Notes under the pieces: generated by a model | Seen by the model: only the letters and a program-made list of their open reading frames with translations | Databases searched by the model: none | Told to the model about the DNA's origin: nothing | Translations under genes and position numbers: made by a program | Shown here: positions 50,201-61,489 of the stretch, in pieces | Numbering within the stretch: position 1 is the stretch's first letter | Layout: the number at the start of each line of letters is the position of its first letter | Source of the DNA: Diorhabda sublineata | Taxonomy: Eukaryota; Arthropoda; Insecta; Coleoptera; Chrysomelidae | NCBI RefSeq assembly: GCF_026230105.1 | Contig: NC_079478.1 | Location: 2,061,653-2,125,652, forward strand | DNA length: 64,000 nt | Reading direction: 5' to 3'

Positions 50201-52941
50201 ACTTCAGTCCACGGGACGAAATTAACGATTTTATTTTCGTCTAATTTCAACACTTCCAGTTTACGCATTTTTTTAAATGTATTATTATTAACGTAACTTA
50301 TTTCGTTGTGATCTAAATAGAGTTCGTTAATATTTTCTAATTGATCGAATTCGAAGCCGCGCAACTCTTCCAATTTATTATTTTCCATGTGAAGAATTTT
50401 CAAAGAGTTGGCTCCGTTAAAAGTTCTATTGTGTAAAGCTTTAACGTTGCTGTTATTCAAAAACAAAACTTCGAGTTTTTTCTTTCCGATGAAAACGTGA
50501 CTACCCAACTCGCCTAGATCATTACCGTCTAGATAAATTTCAGTAGCGTCCATAGGAATCTTCTCGGGAACGTTGGTGTAATCGGCGTTACTACAATCCA
50601 CCACGTTCGAACTCCAAGTATGATCGTGATAGCAAGTACAACGATCCGGACACGTCATTTCACAATCACAAGCGTCGAAATCGCAACAGTGACAAACCGG
50701 GAAACAGTGGGCCTCGTAAGGGCATAAAAAGTTCGAAGGCTTTAAAGATAATAGAGGTTGTGGAGGCGCGCCTCTCGAATGGGCTAATTCACACGTGACC
50801 GCATCTAAATCAAGCACTTGAGGGTATTGTCTCAAGTTACTCAAATGATTAATTCTCAAGAGCCATTCCATCTTACAATCGCAATAAAAAGGGTTGTCTC
50901 CGATATAAAATTGCGGTAAATCTTTTTCATTAGTTACCGGACTCAAACTTAGCGCTGCCAAATCGAGAAACTTTATTTCGTTTCCGTACAAAACCACTTT
51001 TTCTAAATCTTTCTTATTGTTGAACGTGTTAGCATGCACTGTCGTTATCTTGTTGTTGTTTAAAAATAGAGTTTCTACACTGTCGGGTACTGAATTTTCT
51101 TTTATTTCCGTTATTAAATTATAACTGGCGTCCAACATTTTTATTTTCAAATTATTTCTGACGTCGTAGTAATTCGCTAATTCGGGTACTTGGTTATCGT
51201 GCATATCTAACCATTCGAGACTGACAGGTAAATGACTGAAATCGAACCATAACAATTTATTCGATGAAACGTTCAACCAAACGAGAGTTTTTAAATTCGT
51301 AAATACACCACTAATATCGGTAAGTTCGTTGGAATCTAACCGTATCGCTTTCAACGTCGGATTACTGGAAAACGCACTTTGTTCTACAAATTTGATTTTA
51401 TTCGAAGCTAAATTCAACACTTGCAAAGACGGTAAAGTAGAAAAAGCGTCTCTCGAAATATTCACAATATGATTGTCGACTAACCTTAAACCGTACAACA
51501 TTTCTAGACCTTCGAACGAACCATTAGTCACGGATTTGATATGGTTTTTACCCAAATCTAAAGTTCTTAAGAATCGTAATTGTCCGATACCGGGCGGCAC
51601 TGTACCTAAAATATTTCCGTTCAGGATCAAATCTTGTAAATTCGTCACGTTTTCGAATGCTCTGGGGTGTATATATTCTATTTCGTTGGAATCTAACAGT
51701 AGTTGATTTAGAGCGTACATTCCAGAAAAGTGGTAACTTTCGATACGTACCAAATTATTATGTGTCAATATTAGAGCGTGTAAATTTTTTAATTCCGCAA
51801 ACACACCTTCTGCTATCGTACTTATTTTATTATATTCCAAATTTAAAATTTGTAACGTGTATAAATCTCTAAATAACATAGAATCGATTTTAGTCAACTG
51901 ATTATTAGCTAGATTGAGTACTACTAATCTAACCAATCCCAAGAAAGTATCTCTTTTCACCCAATGACTCGTCAATTCGTTAAAAGATAAATCCAAAACT
52001 TGAAGTTGATCTAATCCTTCTAAAAGTCCCGGAGCTAAGACACTAAGGGAGTTGTTGTGTAAATAGAGATGCCTCAACTCTCTAGTGCTTTGGAATAATT
52101 CAGGTGGTAAACCAACGAGACAGTTACTTGATAAATTTAAGGAGTTTAACGAAGTTAAACCGACAAATGCACGTTCTCCCAAAGTCGAAATCGCGTTGTT
52201 TTCCAAATGAAGTTCTTCCAAGGATCTTAAGGCCGAAAATCCGTTATCTAACAAGGATATTATATCGTTGTTGGATAAATCCAAAACTTCTAAATTACTA
52301 GCACAAGCTGTACCTGGAGCTAATGGTCCACTTCCCCAATCGGAAAATCCTAAAGCCGATGCGTTTTGTAGTTTATTTCTCGTCAAATTCAAATGATTCA
52401 AATTAAACAAAGGACAAAACAATTCTTGAGGTATGCTCCAAATATTATTATCGGCTAAATCTAATCGTCTTACGTCTGCTAATCCTCTGAAGCTATCGGG
52501 ATGTAATTCTAAATTCATAGCTGACCATTCTGAATTATGCGATCTGAGAGATAATTTCCTCAGGTGTCTGAGTTGAGAAAAAGCTCCGGCTGGAATATTT
52601 CGAATTTTGCAGTTTTCCATTCTTAAATCTTTCAAATGTTTTAAAGACGATAAAAAACTACCTTGTCGAGCTGTTTCTAAAGAACTTTCAAAAAATAGCA
52701 CATCGTTACATTCTAACATTAATACTGATACTCGATCTGAGTCCGCTTGTGTCAAATTTCTAATTACGAGTTCGACACTATTTATAGTCCTAATTTGACA
52801 GTAGAGCACTGGTTCTTCTTCACTTACATTCAAATCAATTAGTTGCATCTGCCATTCACAACCTCTCGGTGGAACGTCAATGTTATTAAAACTTTTTCCA
52901 AACACGGTCACTAAAAAACCACCGAATATTAACCAATACAT
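44262..52941 (-). CDS. Long-class Toll receptor (LRR ectodomain, TM, TIR), two coding exons
   Basis: Single-pass receptor of the long-Toll (Loto) class. In insects these work at the cell surface in epithelial cell intercalation and, for some members, immunity. Exon 1 is 52941-49670 and exon 2 is 44955-44262. Joining ...TTACAG|GTAACT to ...TTACAG|AGATCT restores LCLHYRD, and the 3966 coding bases give 1321 residues plus TAA. Seen in order: signal peptide about 1-15; about 23 LRRs from 98 to 680; LRRCT with FYCDCKMEW at 685; a Cys-rich junction with CHCCDFDACDC and CPDRCTCYHD at 750-772; about 5 LRRs to 925; a second LRRCT with WSCDC at 929; TM about 999-1023; TIR about 1056-1195 (YDCYMVYS, LCLHYRD, RRFWEKLRYAMPD); then a Ser/Thr/Pro/Tyr-rich tail ending HHVYSTIPD...TRTYFV. 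The two LRR blocks and 1.3-kb-residue size match the Toll-6/-7/-8/-10/18w group and are too long for Toll-1. Which member it is cannot be settled by eye; Toll-10 is my guess. The start ATG has A at -3 and is followed directly by the signal peptide. Confidence 0.95.
45300..45640 (-). mobile_element. LINE 3' end, AAG-tailed family, in the Toll intron
   Basis: C-terminal reverse-transcriptase-region fragment of a non-LTR element. Reading downward in broken frames it gives TEIKILRTIKEVTLRDRIR, then WWDHVEIMPEDRWAK, then GRPPKRWYQSWSS. The last part matches the 37.6-kb copy motif for motif, down to the 3' end (GACCT.GT, then a GAAG-rich remnant at 45303-45320). 5' truncated, frameshifted, same strand as the host gene. 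Confidence 0.8.
45840..45960 (-). mobile_element. mariner transposase scrap
   Basis: Minus-strand reading near 45905-45860 gives HPPYSPDVTPNDFFLF, the third catalytic region of mariner (PYSPDLAP.D). Downstream SNLKVSLS keeps the family pattern, then frames break. Directly abuts the LINE fragment in the Toll intron. Confidence 0.6.
45961..47199. other. Intronic AT-rich DNA, nothing recognised
   Basis: Between the mariner scrap and the satellite array. No ORF of note and no family motif seen in six frames. Confidence 0.5.
47200..48710. repeat. 171-bp satellite array with a trimeric higher-order period
   Basis: The landmark GAATGTAGTGTGAGGTCACG recurs at about 47379, 47531, 47701, 47872, 48043, 48214 and 48385. 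Successive spacings are 152, 170, 171, 171, 171 and 171. Degenerate monomers flank both ends (47200-47378 and 48480-48710). Two monomer types exist: one with CTTACAGAGTCCAGTTTTG, the other with CTTGCAGAGTCCAGTCTTG. They run T-C-C then T-C-C, so a unit of three monomers (512 bases) has itself been duplicated. It lies inside the Toll intron. Confidence 0.92.
48711..49660. other. Intronic AT-rich DNA near the Toll donor
   Basis: Holds a 12-base inverted repeat (CTTGGTCTTGCA at 49257 and TGCAAGACCAAG at 49300) and, near 49480-49505, a minus-oriented piece of the dispersed repeat seen at 8.55, 14.7 and 16.2-16.4 kb. No coding sequence. Confidence 0.45.
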
Positions 52942-53081
52942 TGTTACGAAAATTTACGTTCAACAGTTCATTAATATAAATAAGGTCCTTTAGTTAAATC
53001 ATCACAGACATTTACAATCGCGCGTGAGATTATAAAACTACGAACTAAGCGTCCGTTCTACTGAACAGTCTCGACTGAACT
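52942..53081 (-). other. Predicted 5' UTR of the Toll gene
   Basis: Stretch between the predicted +1 and the initiation codon. No intron signals are needed to connect it. The sequence close to the ATG is AT-rich (TTCGTAACA before ATG), and no long upstream ORF stands out. Confidence 0.45.
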
Positions 53082-53083
53082 GA
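53050..53083 (-). promoter_or_regulatory. Toll core promoter: initiator plus DPE
   Basis: On the minus strand an insect initiator TCAGTT (fits TCAKTY) lies at 53083-53078, putting +1 at 53081. GGACG (fits the DPE RGWYV) lies at 53054-53050, which is exactly +28 to +32. No TATA box is seen near -30. Predicted 5' UTR is 140 nt. Two more TCAGT copies lie just downstream without a correctly spaced DPE. The spacing match is observed; promoter activity is inferred. Confidence 0.55.
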
Positions 53084-53099
53084 AGTTCAGATGTTTCAA

Positions 53100-54261
53100 G
53101 AACTGTTGCCTACTACTGTCGGAGTGTAGGAAATCTCAACTCCACCTACTTTTACCCCTTCTTTCTATTCCCGCTGTTATGCTGCGTTGTGAATGGATAA
53201 AGTCACGTGGAGTTTACAAAATTTTACAATGTGCAAATTGCGAATAGGTTCCCACCTAGTAATTATTTTTAATTGGCACTTGGGTACTGCATGTTTTCAA
53301 AGTAAGAAATAACATTTGTGTTTATTATTTGACTGACAGAAATTGCGCTGCTAGAGAACTTTTCAACAGCATAACTCATGACACCCTGTTGATTAATCGA
53401 TGTTTTTTTGTCTTTAACGATTTAGTAAATACACAGTTTACGGATTTTATCACTTTAGAATTGAAGGAGTAAGAACCGAAAGGGTCCAAGTGCCATTATT
53501 TTCATTTGGAGATATTATAAGTCAAAGTTAGTTGATTATTGTAAAATCTGTGCACTACATTTCGTTTAGTATTTTCACCTGACTTTGGAACGTATAGTTT
53601 ACTTAAGTTTTTAATACATTTCGATTATTTTCATTTAAATGTTGCATTTTTTCATAAAAATGTCATTTAGACACCTTTGGTTCAAAATTGGTCTTACAAG
53701 AATAAAATTTTGTATTATGTAGAGTTCAAATTATTCATCTGTTCCTTCTTTTTGAACATTTTCTTCCACAAGTGTTTTCCATGGTTTATTTTTTCCGTAA
53801 TTTTATACTTTCGCGGTTTCGCATTTTTTGGCTATAGAAAATCGAAAAATCATCCGATTTCGACGAATTTTTCTGTTAATCTTCGTTTTTATGGCAGATT
53901 TACGAAAAAAATTAAGGGAATACATTAAATTTAAACTTATTTTGGTTTCAGGGCTTTAAATGCTCATGAAAATGCCCTTAATTTCGTATAATTGTTGATA
54001 ACTTTTTTCCAAATAATCAAATAAAGTTGTTTTATTTTTTTTCGCAATCTACAAAAAAAAACGAATAAATTGAAACAGAAATTATACAAAAATGTTGATT
54101 TATCATGATTTTACAATTAAAAGTAATAACAATTTCTCTTAAAATTGACCTTTTCTCACATATAATCATAACTAATCATTAAAATTATATTAACAAAAAT
54201 ATTCTTAAAATTATTTATTGTAATCAAATGTACAAAAGTTCTGAATTTTTAGCACACCCCC
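53100..54261. other. Toll upstream region
   Basis: AT-rich; no gene recognised. The first 150 bases upstream of +1 are less AT-rich and would contain any proximal regulatory sites. Confidence 0.4.
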
Positions 54262-54313
54262 CCTAATCTAACCTAACCTAACATAACCTAATCCAAACTA
54301 ACCTAACCTAACC
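54262..54313. repeat. Imperfect interstitial telomere-like block
   Basis: CCTAA units with several substitutions (CCTAATCTAACC, AACATAACC, AATCCAAACTAACC), so older than the other blocks. Confidence 0.75.
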
Positions 54314-54929
54314 GAAAGTATAAAATTATCATTTTTTCTCTTTCTTTTATTTTTGGTTTTTTCATGAGCAAGGCTTTGATCAGCAAAAGCTACATAAGAC
54401 TCTTCCACTTTACATATGCTATTTTCCAGGGGGCTACAAAAAAACGTTTGTTTAAATTACCCAGAGATAAATTTGGTCTCCCTGCTTCAGATATTTTGTT
54501 ACACTGAAACTTCTTTTTTTACCCTTTTTTCGTTTAGCAGTTAAATCTTAGTCTGCTTTCTTTTTTGCTTCTTCTATCCATTTATGTTTTTGCTCAGTTT
54601 TCTGGTTATTTTTGGGGGAACTGTAATAAAAAACGACCCTTATTATATATTGATACATTTGCCATATTTTTTGATACTATCATGCAAATAACCTACCACA
54701 TTTTCCATACCATTATTGTCGCAATCAACAGCAATAACAATTCGTATAAATTTCAAATTATTATGAACAAATTTAGGAAAAAAACTAACATTCGTTAAAA
54801 CCTACTGATTAGGTAGTATGGAATAAGATTTTTTTTTTTTGTTTACGCTAAACTGTTGGTTTTACCTTTAAGTTAGATACCAGTCTGTTTAGGTCGAAGC
54901 TTAACCTATTTTTATAACTTATGGATAAT
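54314..54929. other. No gene recognised
   Basis: AT-rich; 77-codon ORF at 54565-54798 without motif. Confidence 0.35.
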
Positions 54930-55580
54930 CGTTGGCACAAGAAGGTGACGAGTTATGACAAAGTTTGCCACAAACCATGGAGCATCTACGATAATTCGTA
55001 GGACCTTCAATTGGAATCGTTCCAGAATTTCAATATTGGATTTGGCTGCTGATATCCATAATGGGACTTCGTAAGTCGGTATGGGCTTGAGGATTGCTTT
55101 ATAGATCAGTACTTTGTTTATTAAAGATAAATAGGAATATGTGTTTCCTCCAGATGAATCACTTGTCTAGGTGCCAAGATATTTTACATTATCACGTTGT
55201 GGTAGGGCTTGATTGGTTACCTGGACTGATTTCGATTCGTTTGGTTCAAAGCAACATTTCCTCAGCCATTTTTCTGTTTGGTTGAGATGGAACTGTTATG
55301 AATTTGATGTAATTATAGGATATCTGTGGGTTCCTAATATATCAGAGTCATCTGCAAACGTAGCTGCTAGTACATCATTGTTGGTTGTTAGATCCGCCGT
55401 GAAGATGAGGTAAAGCAGCGGTCCCAGGACACTACCTTGAGGAATGAGGTCCAAGTTGGGTATTCTTAACTTATTCTTAAGTGGAAAATCTATTGTGAAT
55501 ATTAAATGTGATAATGGAAAATTTGGAAAAGCCGCATCAAGGCCGAAAAACCGTTCCTTTAACAGTTGATAGAAAAACAC
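54930..55580 (-). mobile_element. Jockey-clade LINE reverse transcriptase remnant
   Basis: Minus ORF 55580-55296 reads IPQGSVLGPLLYLIFTADLT, then VLAATFADDSDILGTHRYP. FADD is the RT catalytic motif. Further down the strand: INKVLIYKAILKPIPTYEVP, then LW, then SNIEILERFQLKVLRIIVDA, then PWFV. This is the standard Jockey order (LLYK.ILKPIWTYGIQLWG..SNIEI.QRFQSK.LR.I..APW.V). Frameshifted between blocks. Confidence 0.92.
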
Positions 55581-56279
55581 TTATGACAAAGTGGAATTGA
55601 TTAATAGTACGCTTGGTATTGGTGATTGGACGAATTTCAAACAGCAAGTTAAGCTCCAGGAAAACCAAATTCCAAAGAGAAAATCGAAGCCGAGAAGTCA
55701 GCTACATACATACAAAACGAGTGAAAAAATTAGTCAAAGAATGAGTCAAAACGCGGAAAATGGTGAAAATACAGTTCCAAAAAACCGATTGTTATTGAGA
55801 GATTGATAGTTGGAATCGCAAATATTTTTATATTTTCCTGTATTTTTTTCTTATTATTTATAATACCTATAAATTATCACTTATCGTCATGTTTAATAAA
55901 TTGCACCAAAACGAAATTTTTCGAGCACAAAATTTACTTAAAAATTAATAAACACTGTTAAATGATCTGTAGCGATAGAATGGAAATTTATTTATATGAA
56001 AATTGATACAAAATCTTGTTGTTTGCAACACCCAACATAAAAACAGTTTGTTTTCTCTCATCAAAACCCGCGCATTGTACTAGTATCAAATTTTTTAATA
56101 TTTATAAAAGACTTTTGATACAAATCACACGCGGAATAGATTAAAGCAAAAGTTTTGATGCCAACTATTTCACAATCCCATAACTAAAATTCATAGATCC
56201 ATAATTAGGACAGGACTGGATTACTTTAAAAAGGAAACAGATGGTCGGTGTTTCTGTTATGCAACTTATTTATAGAATT
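55581..56279. other. No gene recognised
   Basis: A 71-codon plus ORF (55591-55806) is K/Q/S-rich with no family match. The rest is AT-rich. Confidence 0.35.
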
Positions 56280-56860
56280 TATGTACAGCGATTTCATTCA
56301 AAACTGTAGTATTGCCAAAAAATAAGCTGGAACATTCTTCCCAACAACTTTCGAAGTCACATTCCGAAAGTACCAGAAAGAGATTACATTCATTGAAACT
56401 AAGGGCAAGAATGGATTCAAGAGCTCAGAGTTTAGGTTTTACAACAATGGCGTAAAGTTTCCATAGTGATAGTCAACGGGAGAGGGTGTGGAGAGGCCAA
56501 GGTAGACAGGAACGACTAAATTTTTGTTCCCAATCAAGGTGGATCCCTGTCTTATTGTCATTGAGCCCTTGCGCAATGAATATGACTCAAATTCAAGATG
56601 ATGATGCCAGATCACATCGCACGGAATTGGTACAAAACATCCTAGAGGAAGGAATTGGCCAACAAATTCATCAGACTTGAATCCTATTGAACATTGGCAG
56701 AGCAATATCCAATCGAGAGAACGCCCTGTAACCTGACTGCTGCCGTTTAAGAAGAGTGGGACAATATGTTATCGATAACTTGATTTGTGAGATGCCGAGA
56801 CGCGTTGACCAGTTGATTACAAGAAAAGGCGTTATTTAGCACAATTTTTATTACTGTCTT
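56280..56860 (+). mobile_element. Tc1-like transposase remnant
   Basis: Reads QRERVWRGQGRQERLNFCSQ, MTQIQDDDARSHRTELVQNI, LEE.I...., a broken SPDLNPIEH region (SDLNPIEHWQSNI in shifted frames) and LICEMPRRVDQLITRKG (family: LI.SMPRR....I...G). Order fits Tc1. Decayed well beyond the copy at 36.2-36.8 kb. Confidence 0.65.
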
Positions 56861-56989
56861 TATATTGAATGATATGTGGTGCTATTGAAGAATTCAAAAT
56901 CCCATAGACTGCACATAATAATAATTAGGTGGTACCCAGACAGCTGAATAAGGATCGAGAACTCCTAAATATCATAAAACCAAAAGAGT

Positions 56990-57200
56990 TGAGGACCAAA
57001 TTGTCATGGAAATAGCCCGAGCTTGAAGACACCGAAAGATAAAAAGAAGAGAACCAAAAACCGTGCCAGAATTATAGAGGAATAAACCTACTGAATATCA
57101 TAGACCAAAGAATTAAAACCACCTAAGAGAGGCACAAAATTGACCACAAACAAGCCGCCCAAAATCAAATCTTCATAATAAAATGACTACAAGGAAATTG
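56990..57200 (+). mobile_element. LINE reverse transcriptase scrap
   Basis: Reads KTVPEL or NRAQNYRGINLLNI, then KIDHKQAAQNQIFII (family: NYRGI.LLN ... Q.GFR..RS..D.IF). Too short to class. Confidence 0.55.
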
Positions 57201-60200
57201 ACGACGTGGAAAATAACTATTTTTCTAGAAGATATTTCTATAAAATTAACATTTCCAACTGTTTGTTGGAAATAAAGATTTTGAACAGTTTGTACCTGAT
57301 GTAGCTTGAAGAACAAGTATCGAAAAGCTATCATAATATAAACATGATGAAAGCTGTAATGGAAAAAGAAGGCAATAAGAAACCTCGAAATAAATAAGAA
57401 GTAAGTAAATACGATACATAAGATGGTCTTAGAAAAGCGAAATACAGGCAGCAGAAAAATGGAATGGAATGGAAATGGAAAGTTTTTAGCCCAAAAATAA
57501 GAAAACTTGTGACGAGTTATCATTTTTCTTATTTTGCAAATGTTTGGACGCAAATTAAATTCTCTGGAACTTTATAATAACGAAGAATATTGTTTTTAGC
57601 CGGCTAATTATTCGACTACGTCCAAGTATTGTCTATATACCAAAGAAATGAGGATCAAAAATTCTTATCTATAACATATTACGTTTTTTTTAAATATCAG
57701 CGACGTTAATTTCAGACTATTAAATATTTTCATTAAACTAACAGTTTAAACAGTTTTAATGACTTTCAGTTTCATATTTGTATCGCCATCTATTGTTACC
57801 TAATTTGTCAGTACACATAGATCATAAAGGTAATTGCTATCTATTATGGGCGGCCATATTTTATGCATTAAGTTTCCTATATAAAATCAGCAAAAAATAC
57901 TGCAGATTTCTGTACAGATTTAATGTAAAGTAGGATGAAAACCATAGAGGGCGCCACGAACCGTACTAGTATGTCGAAAATCCAATTATTCAATATATTT
58001 ACATCGATTTAAAAGCACTAAAATTTGAAACAAAAGCAAGAGTCTCCCATGATTTGAAAGCGATTACGAAATTGCATTATCTTATTCCCTAATTTTGTGT
58101 TTTTTTTAAACTATAAAAGATGTTTACAGACTTAATATTTCTTATATAAAATAATTGTTTCTATAAACTAATGGACTATTTTTAAATATATTTTTTATAA
58201 AACAATGCTGAATTCGATTGCTAATAAGAGAATAAAAAATAATTACGCCTATTAATTTCATTAGTCGACAGATTCCATTAAAAGTTTTCGAATCATGGAA
58301 AGAATATTTTTAACGGTTTGGCTATCGTCCGCTAGATGCCACAGTAAATAGTTGTTATAAATAGATAAATAGAAATAATAGTTTTTTGCTGTTTTATTTC
58401 AATTTTATTTATTTCTTGAACGCAACAATGATTGATTAGTTTGGTACCCTTCCGCATAGAAAGGGATGAACAAATACATATCCAAAAACATAATTTCGTT
58501 CTTTTATATATTTTTCATTATTATTCAAAACATTTTAATTGTATTCAAAACAAATCAAAGTGACTTCTTCTAACTATATATTTAAAACTGGGCTGAAGAG
58601 GAAAAACATCGTGCTGATTTTGAATTTACCTCACGTTCATCGTTTGGCGTTCCGATTGCAGAAAATATATTTTGAAGTGGTGGTGAATTTACCTTCAAAA
58701 ATAATGCTTTGTGTTTCGCCGGTTGTAGACGAGGCAAATTCACATTGTTACTGTAGGAATGAATGAACATTCTTTGACGGTGAAAAAAGCATATTAGTGT
58801 AAACACGACGTGAAAATCATTTTCATTGAACAAGTTAATGTTGATTTAATCACTGAAAATTGATGAATTCAAATATATATTTATCAAGCAACCACCATCT
58901 CTAGGTCTGGTAGGTACATCTGGGACAATCCTTGTATTTGTACAGTTACAATTTTTTTTCGTTGAAGCGATAAAGGAAAATGATAATCACCACTCGACAA
59001 AAATCGAGAATATACAAAAAATATATAAATAACTAACGTTTTGAAATAATAAGCAAAGAAGACCACGGCGTAATAGCCAGGAAATCATCAATCACTTTGA
59101 CATTGTTATACTTCTTAAGCTGTTTCTCTATAAGGCATTTTTACGGAACGGAAGCTTTTTCGTAACTCAAAAACGCATGTCATGAATGATAATAGAAAAC
59201 AAATCCCCCCAATGACATTATGAATACTTTTAACGTAATTTAGAAAATTATACAAAACCGAAATAATAGTCAAAGTTCACTTCTTTTTAAAGTTTCATTT
59301 CGTAATTTACTCGTATTTCGTATATATTCTGTTACCACATCACAAAACTTTTATTCTGAACATTGAGGGTAATTTTTAACGGTCTTGAACAACCGCATCC
59401 ATAAAACTTGTAGGTGCTATAACCAAATTAATTCCCAACTCATTGAACATACCCGAATTTTCCGCATCAGCGAACTACCTCCATTGAAAGCAGAGGACAG
59501 AAAACAACGAACCCTCATCAAAACATTGTGATTCTCATCCACCACAAGACGTTTTCCCAAAACTCTTTCCAGCCCTGCGATATCTTACTAAATCACCCCT
59601 ATAAACTCCATTAACCCAATTTAATAACTCAGTGGTCAAGTTTAAACCCTGAGGCGCTCTATAGAGCACGAACTATCAAGTATTTAACAGACTTAAGGCA
59701 AAGGATATAAATCCCATCCGCAGCAGCGTCCTTTTGTTATTAATTAAAGGAACAATAATATCGATCACGTGATTGTTATCATAATATAATAATAGTAGTA
59801 ACCAAAAACAATTGATAATAAAATATAATAATGATAAAAGTAATTTGATGTTTTCTAGAAAGGAATTAAGTCGTCAAAACGTGTCAAACATAACCTAACA
59901 AATTTCATGATCGTGATCGTCTCGGAACAGAAGTTAGTTTCAGTTTGTTTGGATTGAATTTTGGATTTAAACGTATTAATTGGCAAGTTTTGATGAAGCC
60001 TAGTGAAGGCGTGAGTTGAGGAAACTGTGTGTCTATAGAATTTGTATTTAATTTACTGGAATATTGTTTTACCTAACTTTGTATCTATAGTCAACATGAA
60101 AAGGAAATGTGAAACTACTCCTCATGCAAATTGTAAAGGAAACTTGAATTTGAAGAAGAACAAGAAATTTACGGTTTTCAAAGATATTTATCTCAATAAT

Positions 60201-60589
60201 TAAGTAATTAGAAGATATAAACCCCGAACTCAAACCTAAAGGAAACAAATTATCACCCTAATGAGCACTATTCTCGTCTTTATGACCAAAAATTTGTCTG
60301 ACAAACGCATTATCTTATAATTCTTCATCAACAATTGATAAAAGTGCCTTATGTTTGACTTCTAAAAAGACAACTTACCTTCGGATCCAGGGCCAGATTT
60401 AAACTTAACGCAGGTCGTGGACAACGAAAAAAAGATAATAAATTTGACACTAAAGGTGACTCCAATTAATTTGGAATTTTCACAAGAATTTATACAACCC
60501 AAAACCACCACAAATCTCAATTAATTATTTCATAGACGATGAATACATAAGTAATGGTTTACTTTGCTGTTACATTGCCACGTTCCCAA
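57201..60589. other. No gene recognised
   Basis: AT-rich intergenic DNA. 59380-59720 is less AT-rich and reads as partly open in two frames (minus: GLNLTTELLNWVNGVYRGDL), but I recognise no family. Confidence 0.35.
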
Positions 60590-61290
60590 TAAGAAAACCT
60601 AAAATAATTTTCTCACAAGGCGGCTGCCTGTTGCCACTACTATTGTCGAGCATCTGCTTATGATGACGCTGATGACCTGGCGATGAACGTCAGGGTAAGT
60701 ATGTTAATATAGTATGTAACCTGCCCTAACAATCGCTCGGAGCGAACAATGAAAGTCTGAGCATAAACCCTTCAAACAACATTCTAGTTCCATTTACCAG
60801 AAGGAACAAGAACATTCCAAAAACTTGGTATGGTATTCAAAAATCAAAATTGAGGAAACAACCCTGGGTAAGCTGCAAAGGGTCACGGCTGCACTATAAG
60901 TCATTTTCGATTTGCCCCTTTTGAAGACCTTGAAAGAATGTGAAACAATAAAGAGGACAATGAAGGTATACAAGAAATAGAGCATGAAGCTCGTCGATCT
61001 GACTGACATTCTTAAGGGATTTGAGGTGCCCGTAGATATGCCCACGGAATTTGCTCTACCAAAAGCTATAATATAAAGTCGACATCAAGGGAGAAAGACA
61101 TGCCTCCTAGGTTCACTAGTGTTTTACACTAATGGCTTGAAAATGAGAAATGGGCATGTAGGGAAGGAATATATGGCCCAAAAACCAACTTGCTATGGGC
61201 AATGGGCTCAGAACCTATCGCATTACAAAGATATTTATCATATCAGATGGTAGAGCTGCACGACAAGCAAATGACTTATAAAATTGAGTC
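60590..61290 (+). mobile_element. Jockey/R1-type LINE, RT to RNase H remnant
   Basis: Frames give SQGGCLLPLLLSS (family: PQGGVLSPLLW), YADDLAMNV (catalytic YADD kept), then at 61110 VFYTNGLKMRNGHVGKEYMA (family: FTDGSK...G.G.G.Y). RT and RNase H motifs are about 450 bases apart, so intervening sequence was partly lost. Confidence 0.8.
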
Positions 61291-61489
61291 GAAGCTTGTT
61301 AATCCTTGTACATTGGTTTAGAAAATTGTATTATGACATTATATTAGTTTAACATCCTTTCGTAACGTTATAAGATTAAAGTCAACGTTTCGTCTTTCTA
61401 AAATTTAAAGAAACTTCAGTACAAGTTCATGACCGCAGAAATATTAGACGAATTTTTTTCACAGGCAAAAACGTCTGACTTTTTGAATT

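Noticed and set aside
49699..52798. Several plus-strand ORFs opposite Toll exon 1
   Set aside because: Shadows of the long coding exon; none has a motif.
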